A DNA stretch of 64,000 bases. It comes from Agromyces cerinus (GTDB lineage: Bacteria > Actinomycetota > Actinomycetes > Actinomycetales > Microbacteriaceae). The position numbers were made by a program, and so were the translations under genes. Location of the stretch: positions 3,658,001 through 3,722,000 of the forward strand of contig NZ_JAFBCT010000001.1 of NCBI RefSeq assembly GCF_016907835.1, in the 5' to 3' direction. Below, in pieces: positions 8,575 to 17,776 of the stretch (the stretch's first letter is position 1; the number at the start of each line of letters is the position of its first letter). The notes below the pieces were generated by a model that saw only the letters and a program-made list of their open reading frames with translations, did no database searches and was not told the origin of the DNA.

Positions 8575-9530
8575 TCGAGACCGGCGTGCGCGAGACGAGG
8601 GCGACGGATGCCGCGGCGCCGGCGTCGGGCCCGCGCGCGCCGCGTCGCCCGGGGCGGGCGGGCCGCGAGCTCGGCCGCTGGGCCTGGGGGCTCGCCGGCA
8701 TCCTCGTCATCGCGCTCATCTGGGAGGGCTACAAGCTGCTCGGGCCCGCCGACGGCGTCGTGCTCGGCGGCCTCAGGGTGCTGCCGCGCACGACCGATCT
8801 CGCGATGCCCCACATCTGGGACATGGGCGCTCGCCTCGCCGCACCCGTCACCCGGGCCGACGGCGCGCTGCCGCTCTGGAGCGTGGTCGCGCTGGCCGCG
8901 CTCACGACGCTCGGCATCGCCGCGGCCGGATGGCTCGTGGGCGTCGTCGTGGGCATCGGGCTCGCGCTCGTGATGCAGCGCTGGCGCCTCGCCGAGTGGG
9001 GCCTGCTGCCGTGGATCGTGATCAGCCAGACCGTGCCGCTCATCGCGTTCGCGCCGGTCGTGAAGAGCTGGGGCTCCCGCGTCGAGATCGGCTCGTTCGA
9101 GTGGCAGGACTGGATGTCGGTCGCCCTCATCGCGAGCTACCTCGCGTTCTTCCCGATCGCCATCGGCGCGCTGAAGGGGCTGCAATCGCCCGACCGCATC
9201 CACGAGGAGCTCATGCAGACCTATGCGGCGGGCTACTGGACGACGCTCGTGAAGCTGCGGTTCCCGGCATCCGTGCCCTACCTTCTGCCCGCTCTCCGGC
9301 TCGGCGCGGCCAACGCCGTGATCGGCGCGGTCGTCGCCGAGGTCTCGACGGGCCTGCAGGGCGGCATCGGTCGCATCCTCATCCAGTTCGCCGGGCAGGC
9401 CTCCGGCGACCCGGCCAAGGCGTGGGCGCCGATCTTCGGCGCGATCGTGCTGGGCCTCGTGGCCGCCGGCTCGATCGCCCTGCTCGGCGTGATCCTCAGG
9501 AACTACCGACGAACGGAGGAGGCCGCATGA
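8571..9530 (+). CDS. ABC transporter permease (pyrimidine-type importer)
   Basis: A 319-residue inner-membrane permease of the BPD-transport type, related to the ThiX/SsuC/TauC group. It has about six membrane segments and a cytoplasmic coupling loop around ELMQTYAAGYWTTLVKLRFPASVPYLLPALR. The ATG overlaps the stop of the LLM gene (ATGA), and its own stop overlaps the ATP-binding gene. A second permease follows two genes on, so the complex is probably heterodimeric. The N-terminal 35 residues are a basic, Ala/Pro/Arg-rich cytosolic tail. Confidence 0.9.
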   Translation: MIETGVRETRATDAAAPASGPRAPRRPGRAGRELGRWAWGLAGILVIALIWEGYKLLGPADGVVLGGLRVLPRTTDLAMPHIWDMGARLAAPVTRADGALPLWSVVALAALTTLGIAAAGWLVGVVVGIGLALVMQRWRLAEWGLLPWIVISQTVPLIAFAPVVKSWGSRVEIGSFEWQDWMSVALIASYLAFFPIAIGALKGLQSPDRIHEELMQTYAAGYWTTLVKLRFPASVPYLLPALRLGAANAVIGAVVAEVSTGLQGGIGRILIQFAGQASGDPAKAWAPIFGAIVLGLVAAGSIALLGVILRNYRRTEEAA

Positions 9531-10378
9531 GCGAGCCCCAGGTCACCGCCCCCGCAGCTTCGACCGCCGCCGTCGAGGTGCGCGGCGTTGACAAGGTCTT
9601 CGAGACCCGCACCGGCCAGGTGCAGGCGCTCGATTCGATCGACCTCACGGTCGCCGCGGGCGAGTTCGTCTCGCTCATCGGTCCGAGCGGCTGCGGCAAG
9701 TCGACGCTCATGCGCCTCGTCGCCGACCTCGACGACCCCTCGAGCGGCACGCTCGCGGTGTTCGGTAAGAGCGCACGACAGGCGCGCCTCGACCAGGAGT
9801 ACGGCATCGCGTTCCAGTCGGCCGGGCTCCTGCCGTGGCGCACGGTCGCGGGCAACGTCGCGCTGCCGCTCGAACTGCACGGCGTGGCATCCGCTGCTCG
9901 CAGTGCCCGCGTGGCCGAACTGCTCGACATGGTCGGGCTCGCCGACTTCGCCGACCGCTACCCCGACCAGCTCTCGGGCGGCATGCAGCAGCGCGTCGCG
10001 ATCGCCCGCTCGCTCGCCGAGCAGCCGCGACTGCTGCTCATGGACGAGCCGTTCGGCGCCCTCGACGAGATGACGCGCGAGAAGATGCAGTCCGACCTCG
10101 TGCGCATCTCGGCCGAGACGGGTGCGGCCGTCGTGTTCGTGACCCACTCGATCCCCGAGGCCGTATTCCTCTCCGACCGGGTCGTCGTGATGTCGCCCCG
10201 CCCCGGCCGCATCCGCGAGATCGTGCCGATGCGCCTCGGCGCCGATGCCAAGCGCGCGGCCCGCACCGATGAGCTCCGCGAGGAGCGCGCGTTCTTCGAC
10301 ATGGTCACCGCGGTGCGCGAGGCGCTGCACGGCGGCGCACCCGTCGGCACCGGCCCGCGCGGAGTGGAGATGCGCTGA
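9527..10378 (+). CDS. ABC transporter ATP-binding protein
   Basis: A 283-residue ATPase of the nitrate/sulfonate/taurine/pyrimidine importer branch. The motifs are intact: Walker A GPSGCGKST, Q-loop FQSAGLLPW, signature LSGGMQQR, Walker B LLLMDEPFGALDE and switch histidine VTHSIPEA. It overlaps the upstream permease by ATGA, and its TGA shares an A with the next permease ATG. It energises uptake for the operon. Confidence 0.95.
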   Translation: MSEPQVTAPAASTAAVEVRGVDKVFETRTGQVQALDSIDLTVAAGEFVSLIGPSGCGKSTLMRLVADLDDPSSGTLAVFGKSARQARLDQEYGIAFQSAGLLPWRTVAGNVALPLELHGVASAARSARVAELLDMVGLADFADRYPDQLSGGMQQRVAIARSLAEQPRLLLMDEPFGALDEMTREKMQSDLVRISAETGAAVVFVTHSIPEAVFLSDRVVVMSPRPGRIREIVPMRLGADAKRAARTDELREERAFFDMVTAVREALHGGAPVGTGPRGVEMR

Positions 10379-11214
10379 TGAGCGCCACCGCCGCACCGAC
10401 CGGTACGAGGCGACGGGCCCGCCCCGCGCGCATGAGTCCGCGCACCGAGACGACGCTGCGCATCGTCGCGCCCATCGCGGTGGGGCTCATCGTGCTCGGC
10501 GCGTGGCAGTTCCTCGTCAGTGTGGTGGGCGTCTCCGACTACCTGCTGCCGAGCCCGGCCTCGATCATCGAGGAGTTCATCGCCTATTGGCCCTCGATCG
10601 CTCAGGCGATGCTCATCACCGGCACCAACGCGCTGGTCGGCCTCGTGGTCGGGTCGATCCTCGGCATCCTGCTGGCCGCCGTCGCGGCGCGGTGGCGGCC
10701 GATCGACCAGATGAGCGCCCCGGTCGTGGCCTCGCTCGCGGTCATCCCGATCGTCGCACTCGCCCCCGTGCTCAACTCGATGTTCGGCGCCGACAGCCAG
10801 TTCGGCCGCCAGGCGATCGCCGCGATCGCGTCGTTCGTGCCGGTCTTCATCAACACGCTGCGCGGGTTCCGTCAGACGACGCCGGTGCACCGCGACCTGA
10901 TGAAGGCCTACGCGGCGAGTTCCGGCCAGGTGCTGCGCACGCTCACGCTGCCGACCGCACGGCCATTCATCCTCACTGGCATCCGCATCGCCTCGTCGCT
11001 CGCCGTGATCTCCGCCCTCGTGGCCGAGTACTTCGGCGGCCCGCGCGGCGGCCTCGGCGGACTCATCTCCACCTCGGCCGCATCGAGCGCCTACGCACGC
11101 GCCTGGGCGTACGTGCTGGCGTCCATCGCCCTCGGGCTCCTCTTCTACCTCGCGACGCTCGCGCTCGAACGACTGCTGCAGCGCCACACACCCCAGGCGC
11201 GACGACGCCCCTGA
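10378..11214 (+). CDS. Second ABC transporter permease
   Basis: A 278-residue permease with the same fold as the first but clearly diverged, beginning with a basic cytosolic tail and about six membrane spans. The coupling loop is recognisable (DLMKAYAASSGQVLRTLTLPTARPFILTGIR). Start and stop are tightly packed after the ATPase gene (TGATG). Having two different permease subunits suggests an asymmetric transport channel. Confidence 0.9.
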   Translation: MSATAAPTGTRRRARPARMSPRTETTLRIVAPIAVGLIVLGAWQFLVSVVGVSDYLLPSPASIIEEFIAYWPSIAQAMLITGTNALVGLVVGSILGILLAAVAARWRPIDQMSAPVVASLAVIPIVALAPVLNSMFGADSQFGRQAIAAIASFVPVFINTLRGFRQTTPVHRDLMKAYAASSGQVLRTLTLPTARPFILTGIRIASSLAVISALVAEYFGGPRGGLGGLISTSAASSAYARAWAYVLASIALGLLFYLATLALERLLQRHTPQARRRP

Positions 11215-11294
11215 CCCCGACCACCGCGGCCCGTGCCCGGCGGAACCAGCACCACCGCACCACCGCACGCACCGAGAACCACGAAAGGACTGAC

Positions 11295-12449
11295 ATGAAC
11301 CACAGCAGACGTCGCCTCGCGACGATCGGCGGGCTCGCCCTCGCGGCGGCGCTCGCACTCACCGCATGTTCTGGATCCGGCGGCGGGACCGGGGAGACCG
11401 ACGGAGGCGGCGACGGCGACCTCACCCCCGTGAAGCTCCAGCTCCAGTGGCTGCCGCAGGGCCAGTTCGCCGGCTACTTCGCCGCCGTCGACCAGGGCTT
11501 CTTCGAAGAGGAGGGGCTGGACGTCGAGATCATCCCCTCGGGCGGCGACATCGTGCCGCAGGACGCCCTCGCGAACGGCGACGTCGACTACGCGATCGCC
11601 TGGGTGCCGAAGGTGCTCGGCTCGATCGAGCAGGGCGCCGAGCTCACCGACATCGCCCAGATCTTCCAGAGGTCGGGAACGCTGCAGGTCTCGATGGCCG
11701 ACTCGGGCATCGACTCCGTCGCCGACTTCGAGGGCAAGAAGATCGGTTCGTGGGGCTTCGGCAACGAGTGGGAGATCTTCGCGGCCATGGCTGCGGAGGG
11801 CCTCGACGCCACGACCGTGCAGATCATCACGCAGGACTTCAACATGAACGCCTTCCTGCAGGGCGACATCGATGCGGCCCAGGCGATGACCTACAACGAG
11901 TACGCGCAGCTGCTCGAGACGGTGAACCCCGACACGGGCGAGCTCTACCAGCCCGAGGACTTCAACGTCATCAGCTACGAGGACACCGAGGGCGCCATGC
12001 TCCAGGACGCCATCTGGGCCGACACTGCACGGCTCGCCGACGACACCGACTACCAGGACACGACGGTCAAGTTCCTGAAGGCCGTCATCAAGGGCTGGGT
12101 CTACGCCGCCGAGAACCCCCAGGAGGCGTCGGACATCACGATCGCCGCGGGCTCCGGATGGGGCCCGAGCCACGAGCTCTGGATGGTCAACGAGACGAAC
12201 GAGCTCATCTGGCCGTCGCCCGACGGCATCGGCATCATCGACCAGGACGCGTGGGACAAGACCGTCGCCGGCGCCCTCGCGGCCGTGAACGAGTCGGGAG
12301 CGCACCTCATCACCGAGGAGCCGCCGTCGACCGCGTACACGAACGACTGGATCCAGCAGGCGCTCGACGAGCTCGAGGGCGAAGGAATCGACCTCACCGG
12401 CGAGGGCTTCGAACCCATCGAGGTCACGCTCGAGGAGGGCGGCAACTAG
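11295..12449 (+). CDS. NMT1/THI5-like solute-binding lipoprotein
   Basis: A 384-residue lipoprotein. The signal peptide ends in a lipobox LTAC with C25 as the lipidation site, followed by a Ser/Gly/Asp linker. The mature domain is of the NMT1/THI5/ThiY type (LQWLPQGQFAGYFAAVDQGFF), a fold whose known members bind pyrimidine- or flavin-like ligands. In this operon it most likely captures uracil, thymine or a dihydropyrimidine for the four-subunit importer (inference). An SD-like GAAAGGA precedes the ATG. A strong hairpin follows the gene. Confidence 0.92.
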   Translation: MNHSRRRLATIGGLALAAALALTACSGSGGGTGETDGGGDGDLTPVKLQLQWLPQGQFAGYFAAVDQGFFEEEGLDVEIIPSGGDIVPQDALANGDVDYAIAWVPKVLGSIEQGAELTDIAQIFQRSGTLQVSMADSGIDSVADFEGKKIGSWGFGNEWEIFAAMAAEGLDATTVQIITQDFNMNAFLQGDIDAAQAMTYNEYAQLLETVNPDTGELYQPEDFNVISYEDTEGAMLQDAIWADTARLADDTDYQDTTVKFLKAVIKGWVYAAENPQEASDITIAAGSGWGPSHELWMVNETNELIWPSPDGIGIIDQDAWDKTVAGALAAVNESGAHLITEEPPSTAYTNDWIQQALDELEGEGIDLTGEGFEPIEVTLEEGGN

Positions 12450-12454
12450 CGAGC

Positions 12455-12498
12455 GGATGCCGCGCGGCCGGTGCGTCCCGGCCGGTCGCGCGGCATCC
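12455..12498 (+). other. Intercistronic hairpin between binding protein and transaminase genes
   Basis: GGATGCCGCGCG (12455-12466) pairs perfectly with CGCGCGGCATCC (12487-12498), with further G/C pairing in the loop. There is no U-tract and the same-strand operon continues, so it is more likely a transcript-stabilising or attenuating structure than a full terminator. Such a hairpin could help keep the binding-protein message more abundant than downstream genes. Confidence 0.6.
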
Positions 12499-12549
12499 AT
12501 CACCACCCCGATCACCGAGACGGAACGGACAGGAAAGGGCCCCGACGCC

Positions 12550-13893
12550 ATGACCGACACGAACACCGGAGGCAGCCTCACCGAGGGCCTCGACGACCTC
12601 GCCCGTGAACTCGACCGAGACCACGTCTTCCACTCCTGGTCCGCGCAGGCGAATCCGTCGAGCCTCGTGATCGCGAGCGGTCGCGGCAGCCGGGTGTGGG
12701 ATCACTCGGGCCGCGAGTACCTCGACTTCTCGAGCCAGCTCGTGAACGTCAACATCGGCCATCAGCATCCGTCGGTCGTGCAGGCGATCCGGGAGCAGGC
12801 CGAGCTGCTCACCACGGTCGCCCCGTCGATCGTGAACCTCGCCCGCGGCGAGGCCGCCAAGCGCATCGTCGAGCGCGCGCCATCCGGGTTCCGCAAGGTC
12901 TTCTTCACCAACGGCGGCGCCGACGCGAACGAGAACGCCATCCGCATGGCGCGCCTGCACACCGGGCGCGACAAGGTGCTCTCGACGTACCGCTCGTACC
13001 ACGGCAACACCGGAGCGGCCATCGTCTCGACGGGTGACTGGCGCCGCATCCCCAACGAGTTCGCGCGCGGACACGTGCACTTCTTCGGCCCCTACCTCTA
13101 TCGCTCCGAGTTCTGGGCGACGACGCCCGAGCAGGAATCCGAGCGGGCGCTGCAGCACCTTCGCCGGGTGATCGAGGCCGAGGGGCCCTCGTCGATCGCG
13201 GCGGTCCTGCTCGAGACGATCCCCGGCACCGCCGGCATCCTCGTGCCGCCGCCCGGGTACCTCGCCGGTGTGCGTGAACTCTGCGACCGGCACGGCATCC
13301 TGCTGATCCTCGACGAGGTCATGGCGGGGTTCGGCCGCACCGGCCGATGGTTCGCCTTCGACGGCTACGACGTGCGGCCCGACCTCATCACCTTCGCCAA
13401 GGGCGTGAACTCGGGCTACGTGCCCGTCGGCGGTGTGATCATCTCCGATCCGATCGCCGCGACGTTCGACGACCGGGTGTTCCCCGGCGGCCTCACCTAT
13501 TCGGGGCATCCGCTCGCGATGGCCTCGATCGTCGCCGCCCTCGATGCGATGGAGTCGGAGGGAATCGTCGACAACGCCCGCGAGATCGGGGCCACGATCA
13601 TCGGCCCGGCGCTCGCCGAGCTCGCCGAGCGGCACGCCGCGATCGGCGAGGTGCGCGGCGAGGGCGTGTTCTGGGCGATCGAGCTGGTCGCCGACCCGGT
13701 GACCCGCGAGCCGCTGCCGGCGGCCGCGATGGGCCGCCTCAAGTCCGCGCTCATCGAGCGCGGGCTCCTGCCGTTCGTGCAGGACAACCGCATCCACGTC
13801 GTGCCGCCGTGCGTCGTCACGGCCGACGAGGTCGCCGACGCGATGGTGATCTACGACGACGTACTCCGCACCGCACTCGAAGGAGAGGGCTGA
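12550..13893 (+). CDS. Class III aminotransferase, probable beta-alanine:2-oxoacid transaminase
   Basis: A 447-residue PLP enzyme of the omega-amino acid transaminase group. The PLP lysine is K284 (TFAKGVNSGY), with the cofactor Asp in LILDEVMAGFGRTG (D255). In this operon it would convert beta-alanine (from uracil) or 3-aminoisobutyrate (from thymine) to malonate or methylmalonate semialdehyde, the substrate of the next gene's product. The ATG at 12550 has a GGAAAGG SD; an upstream in-frame extension reads through the hairpin and is rejected. The exact amino acceptor cannot be told from sequence. Confidence 0.9.
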   Translation: MTDTNTGGSLTEGLDDLARELDRDHVFHSWSAQANPSSLVIASGRGSRVWDHSGREYLDFSSQLVNVNIGHQHPSVVQAIREQAELLTTVAPSIVNLARGEAAKRIVERAPSGFRKVFFTNGGADANENAIRMARLHTGRDKVLSTYRSYHGNTGAAIVSTGDWRRIPNEFARGHVHFFGPYLYRSEFWATTPEQESERALQHLRRVIEAEGPSSIAAVLLETIPGTAGILVPPPGYLAGVRELCDRHGILLILDEVMAGFGRTGRWFAFDGYDVRPDLITFAKGVNSGYVPVGGVIISDPIAATFDDRVFPGGLTYSGHPLAMASIVAALDAMESEGIVDNAREIGATIIGPALAELAERHAAIGEVRGEGVFWAIELVADPVTREPLPAAAMGRLKSALIERGLLPFVQDNRIHVVPPCVVTADEVADAMVIYDDVLRTALEGEG

Positions 13894-13896
13894 CCC

Positions 13897-15483
13897 ATGA
13901 GCCAGACAGACCAGGCAGACCAGAACGACCGGACGGACCGGAGCGCCGCGCAGGCCGCGTCGCTCGTCGAGACCCAGCCGTTCGATGGAGCACTCGCGTC
14001 GATCGAGCACTGGATCGACGGGGCATCCGTCGCCGGTGACGGAGCCCGCAGCGGACCCGTCTACAACCCGGCCCGCGGCGTCGAGCAGAAGCGCGTGCGC
14101 TTCGCCTCGACCGACGACGTCGACGCCGCCGTGCAGGCGGCGGCCCGCGCGTTCCCCAAGTGGCGCGACACCTCGATCGCCAAGCGCCAGCAGGTGATGT
14201 TCGCCTTCCGCGAGCTGCTGAACGCCCGTAGCGGCGAGCTCGCCGCGATCCTCACGAGCGAGCACGGCAAGGTACTCTCCGACGCCGCCGGCGAGATCGC
14301 CCGCGGGCTCGAGGTCGTCGAGCTCGCCTGCGCGATGCCCGGCTACACGAAGGGCGAGTACTCCGAGAACGTCTCGACGGGCGTCGACGTGTACTCGATG
14401 CGGCAGCCCGTGGGGGTCGTCGGCATCATCAGCCCGTTCAACTTCCCGGCGATGGTGCCGCTGTGGTTCTTCCCGCTCGCGATCGCGACGGGCAACACGG
14501 TCGTGCTGAAGCCCTCCGAGAAGGACCCGTCCGCCGCGATCTGGCTCGCCCGGCTCATGCAGGAGGCCGGACTGCCCGACGGCGTGCTGAACGTCGTGCA
14601 CGGAGACAAGGTGGCCGTCGACGCGCTGCTCGAGCACCCCGTCGTGCGCTCGATCTCGTTCGTCGGCTCGACGCCGATCGCGAAGTACATCTACGCGACC
14701 GCGACCGCGAACGGCAAGCGGGTGCAGGCGCTCGGCGGTGCGAAGAACCACATGCTCGTGCTGCCCGACGCCGACCTCGACCTCGCCGCCGACGCCGCCG
14801 TCAACGCCGGCTTCGGCTCGGCGGGGGAGCGCTGCATGGCGGTCTCGGTCGTGCTCGCGGTCGACTCGGTCGCCGACGAGCTGGTCGCCAAGATCAGCGA
14901 GCGGATGTCGCGGCTCACCACCGGCGACGGCACCCGCGGCTGCGACATGGGGCCGCTCATCACCCGCGAGCACCGCGACAAGGTCGTCGGCTACCTCGAC
15001 GTGGCGTCCGCCGATGGAGCGACGGTCGTGGTCGACGGACGCGAGACGCCGATCGACGGGGACGACGCCGGGTTCTGGCTCGGCCCGACCCTCGTCGACA
15101 AGGTGTCGCTCGAGTCATCCGTCTATCGCGACGAGATCTTCGGGCCCGTGCTCGGCATCGTGCGCGTCGACGGCTACCAGGAGGGGCTCGACGTGATCAA
15201 CGCCTCGCCCTACGGCAACGGCACGGCGATCTTCACGAACGACGGCGGTGCCGCCCGACGGTTCCAGCGTGAGGTGACGGTCGGCATGATCGGCATCAAC
15301 GTGCCGATTCCGGTGCCGGTCGCGTACCACTCGTTCGGCGGTTGGAAGGACTCGCTGTTCGGTGACGCCAAGGCCTACGGCGCGCGCGGCTTCGACTTCT
15401 ACACGCAGGAGAAGGCGGTCACCTCGCGCTGGCTCGACCCGAGCCACGGCGGGCTGAACCTGGGGTTCCCGCAGCACGACTGA
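13897..15483 (+). CDS. mmsA: CoA-acylating methylmalonate/malonate-semialdehyde dehydrogenase
   Basis: A 528-residue aldehyde dehydrogenase that converts (methyl)malonate semialdehyde to acetyl- or propionyl-CoA. The catalytic cysteine is C313 (GSAGERCMAV). The usual ALDH general-base region reads LGGAKNH, with Asn in place of Glu, the hallmark of the CoA-dependent MMSDH family. It is a little longer than usual because of a polar N-terminal tail of about 35 residues rich in Asp/Gln (QTDQADQNDRTDR). It starts 3 nt after the transaminase stop and completes the pathway from pyrimidine base to central metabolism. Confidence 0.94.
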   Translation: MSQTDQADQNDRTDRSAAQAASLVETQPFDGALASIEHWIDGASVAGDGARSGPVYNPARGVEQKRVRFASTDDVDAAVQAAARAFPKWRDTSIAKRQQVMFAFRELLNARSGELAAILTSEHGKVLSDAAGEIARGLEVVELACAMPGYTKGEYSENVSTGVDVYSMRQPVGVVGIISPFNFPAMVPLWFFPLAIATGNTVVLKPSEKDPSAAIWLARLMQEAGLPDGVLNVVHGDKVAVDALLEHPVVRSISFVGSTPIAKYIYATATANGKRVQALGGAKNHMLVLPDADLDLAADAAVNAGFGSAGERCMAVSVVLAVDSVADELVAKISERMSRLTTGDGTRGCDMGPLITREHRDKVVGYLDVASADGATVVVDGRETPIDGDDAGFWLGPTLVDKVSLESSVYRDEIFGPVLGIVRVDGYQEGLDVINASPYGNGTAIFTNDGGAARRFQREVTVGMIGINVPIPVPVAYHSFGGWKDSLFGDAKAYGARGFDFYTQEKAVTSRWLDPSHGGLNLGFPQHD

Positions 15484-15506
15484 GGCCGGGCGAGAAGAAT
15501 GGAGTC

Positions 15507-15817
15507 GTGCGCGTAGAGATCCTCCACATCGACGACTGCCCCAACACAGCGAAGGCGGGGGCTACCGCCAGAGTGGCGCTCGACGTAGCTGGGCTCGCCG
15601 AGGTGCCGGTGGATTTGTGCTGCTGACGACGCCCGAAGCGGCTCGCGAGACGCCGTTCGCGGGCTCGCCGACCATCGCCGTGGACGGACGGGATCTCTTC
15701 CCCTCGAAGGATGCGACCGATGCGCTCGCGTGCCGGGTCTACCCGACGCCGCCCGGCCTCGCGGGCGTGCCGACGGTCGAGCAGGTCGCCGAGGCGCTTC
15801 GCGCGCCGTCGAGCTAG
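15507..15817 (+). pseudogene. Frameshifted thioredoxin-like protein gene
   Basis: From a GTG at 15507 the frame reads VRVEILHIDDCPNT and runs to a stop at 15624-15626. The family's conserved second half (LLTTPEAARETPFAGSPT, then FPSKDATDALACRVYPTP) continues in another frame to the TAG at 15815. One missing nucleotide near 15613 would restore a single protein of about 103 residues resembling small thioredoxin/alkylmercury-lyase-like proteins. It may be a real pseudogene or an assembly error. Its stop overlaps the convergent enoyl-CoA hydratase stop. Confidence 0.75.
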
Positions 15818-16614
15818 TTCGAGCGGCTCGACCGCCCGAAGGCCGCGATGCGGGCGGCGGCCTCGGGCGTAGCGAAGGCGGCGCCGATCGTGCGCGCCTC
15901 GTCGTCGAGCGCCGTCTGGAAGTCGCGGGTCAGCCCTGAGCGCACGAGGCGCTTGGCCTGTCCGAAGGCCGCGGTCGCCCCGTCGATCCAGCTCTGCGCG
16001 ATCTCGCGCGCCCGGGCCTCGAGCGCGTCGGGCGCGACGACCTCGGTGACGAGTCCCCAGTCGAGTGCCTCGGCGGCGGTGAGCGTGCGCGAGGTCAGCG
16101 TGAGCTCGAGCGCGCGACGGGTGCCGACGGCCTCGGGCAGCAGCGTGCTGACGCCGCAGTCGGGCGTGAGCGCGACATCCGCGTATCGGCTCGCGAACGT
16201 CGCGTGCTCGGAGGCGATGACGAGGTCGGCGACGAGCATGAAGCCGAGTCCGCCGCCGGCGACCGGCCCCTGCACCGCTGCGACGATCGGCTTCGAGCTC
16301 TCGCGGAGCGTGCGGTGGCCGTCGTGGATCGCGTCGGCGAGCGCCGTGATCGTGGCCGACGCGGACTCCGCGCCGCTCGACTCGGCCGCGGCCGCGAGCT
16401 CCGACATCGCCCGCACGTCGCCGCCCGCGCAGAACGCGCGACCGTTGGCGTCGAAGAGCACCGCGCCGATGTCGTCGCGCTCGGCGATCTCGTGGGCGAG
16501 CGCCTGCCAGCGCCCGATCGCCTCGGGGTCGACGGCGTTCAGCCGGCTCGGGCGGTTGAGGGTGAGGCGGGCGAGCCCGTCGGAGACCTCGAACAGGATC
16601 GCTTCGTCGCTCAT
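15814..16614 (-). CDS. Enoyl-CoA hydratase/isomerase family protein
   Basis: A 266-residue crotonase-fold protein with the oxyanion-hole motifs FCAGGDVRAM and AGGGLGF and the PDCGVSTLLPEAVG segment of the active-site region. The PD arrangement resembles acyl-CoA hydratase/isomerase members, but specificity cannot be assigned. The ATG at 16614 begins the typical beta-strand (ILFEVSDGLARLTLN), and longer N-terminal readings are unsupported. It is convergent with the frameshifted gene, overlapping it at CTAG. Confidence 0.88.
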   Translation of the reverse strand: MSDEAILFEVSDGLARLTLNRPSRLNAVDPEAIGRWQALAHEIAERDDIGAVLFDANGRAFCAGGDVRAMSELAAAAESSGAESASATITALADAIHDGHRTLRESSKPIVAAVQGPVAGGGLGFMLVADLVIASEHATFASRYADVALTPDCGVSTLLPEAVGTRRALELTLTSRTLTAAEALDWGLVTEVVAPDALEARAREIAQSWIDGATAAFGQAKRLVRSGLTRDFQTALDDEARTIGAAFATPEAAARIAAFGRSSRSN

Positions 16615-16723
16615 GGACGTGGAGTCTACTTCGCCCTCGTTGGCACCTCCGACGACGCCTTGCGGCGTGGAGGACGGGCCGCAGATGCACTCCAGGGCGC
16701 AAACCGTCGCGGGAAGGGAGGGT

Positions 16724-17641
16724 TCAGGCGGCGGCGTGCGCCTGCTCGAGCCGCGAGGCGCGCGCCACGAGCACGTCGAGCACCGTGCGCACGGCGAGGC
16801 GCTCGGCGACATCCGGCCGCACCAGTGCCACGATCTGCCGAGCGGATGCCACGCCGCGCAGCGGCTTCAATACGATCGAATCGGGCACGGCGCCGCTCGT
16901 GAACCGCGGCACGAAGGCGATGCCGAGGCCCGCCTCGATGAAGGCCTCGATGATGCGCATGTCGCTGAAGCGCTGGCTGACCGTGGCCCGCTGCCCTGCC
17001 TGCTGCTCGATCGCGTGCAGGATGCGCTCGAAGGGGAACCCGGGCGGCACCCCGAGCCAGGTCTCGTCGACGAGGTCGGCGGGGGTCAGGTGCGCCCGCC
17101 CGGCGAGACGGTGGTCGGCGGGCAGGCCGATGTCGAGCGGCTCGGTCAGCAGCGGCACGGCCTTCAGGCCGCGGCCGCCCCAGGGCAGCACGCCCGGCAT
17201 GGTGTGCGCGAGCACGATGTCGAAGTCGGAGGTGAGGTCGGCGAACTCGGCCGCCTCGGGGTCGAGGTCGGTCGCGCGCACGACGAGCCCGGCGACCTCG
17301 GCGAGGTCGGTGAGCACGGCGGGCAGGAGCGTCGCGCCGACCGTCGGGAAGGTGACGAGCGACACCTCGCCGCTCGGGTGGTTGCGGAACTCGTCCCACA
17401 GGGCGGTGGCACGTTCGAGGGCGACGGCGACATCGGCGGCGCTGCGGGCGAGGGCGTGGCCGGCGCTCGTCAGCACGACGCCGCGGCCACTGCGCTCGGT
17501 GAGCGGCATGCCGGCCTCGCGCTCGAGCACCTTGAGCTGCTGCGAGACCGCCGAGGGCGTGCGGCCGGTGGCCTCGGCGACCGCCGTCACGCTGCCGCGT
17601 TCCGCGAGCTCTCGAAGCAGGTCCAGTCGTCGAACGTCCAT
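16724..17641 (-). CDS. LysR family transcriptional regulator
   Basis: A 305-residue LysR-type protein. An N-terminal winged HTH (residues about 1-60, VAEATGRTPSAVSQQLKVLE) is followed by a periplasmic-binding-like effector domain. Its start codon overlaps an inverted repeat and it is divergent from a 38-residue membrane peptide gene. LysR proteins commonly control their divergent neighbour and themselves, so the peptide gene is a candidate target. The effector is unknown. Confidence 0.93.
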   Translation of the reverse strand: MDVRRLDLLRELAERGSVTAVAEATGRTPSAVSQQLKVLEREAGMPLTERSGRGVVLTSAGHALARSAADVAVALERATALWDEFRNHPSGEVSLVTFPTVGATLLPAVLTDLAEVAGLVVRATDLDPEAAEFADLTSDFDIVLAHTMPGVLPWGGRGLKAVPLLTEPLDIGLPADHRLAGRAHLTPADLVDETWLGVPPGFPFERILHAIEQQAGQRATVSQRFSDMRIIEAFIEAGLGIAFVPRFTSGAVPDSIVLKPLRGVASARQIVALVRPDVAERLAVRTVLDVLVARASRLEQAHAAA

Positions 17642-17667
17642 GTAGCCAGCCTACATTGTTATTGTAG
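17641..17667. promoter_or_regulatory. LysR-type operator candidates upstream of the LysR gene
   Basis: TGTAG-CCAGC-CTACA (17641-17655) is a perfect inverted repeat beginning at the LysR start codon. CTACA-TTGTTAT-TGTAG (17651-17667) forms a second, overlapping inverted repeat with the same half-site. Three TGTAG/CTACA half-sites in 27 bp fit a LysR recognition plus activation site. Confidence 0.65.
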
Positions 17668-17776
17668 AATCGTGAGCTTGTGCTGCACTATCATTCGCGA
17701 TTCAATTGACGTATCGAACTCGTGCAATGGGGCATCGATCGCTCGATCTCCCGCTCGTACTTCGAAAGGAATCACC

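Noticed and set aside
12455..12498. Operon-ending terminator
   Set aside because: It lacks a U-rich tract, and the transaminase and dehydrogenase downstream complete the same pathway, so read-through is expected.
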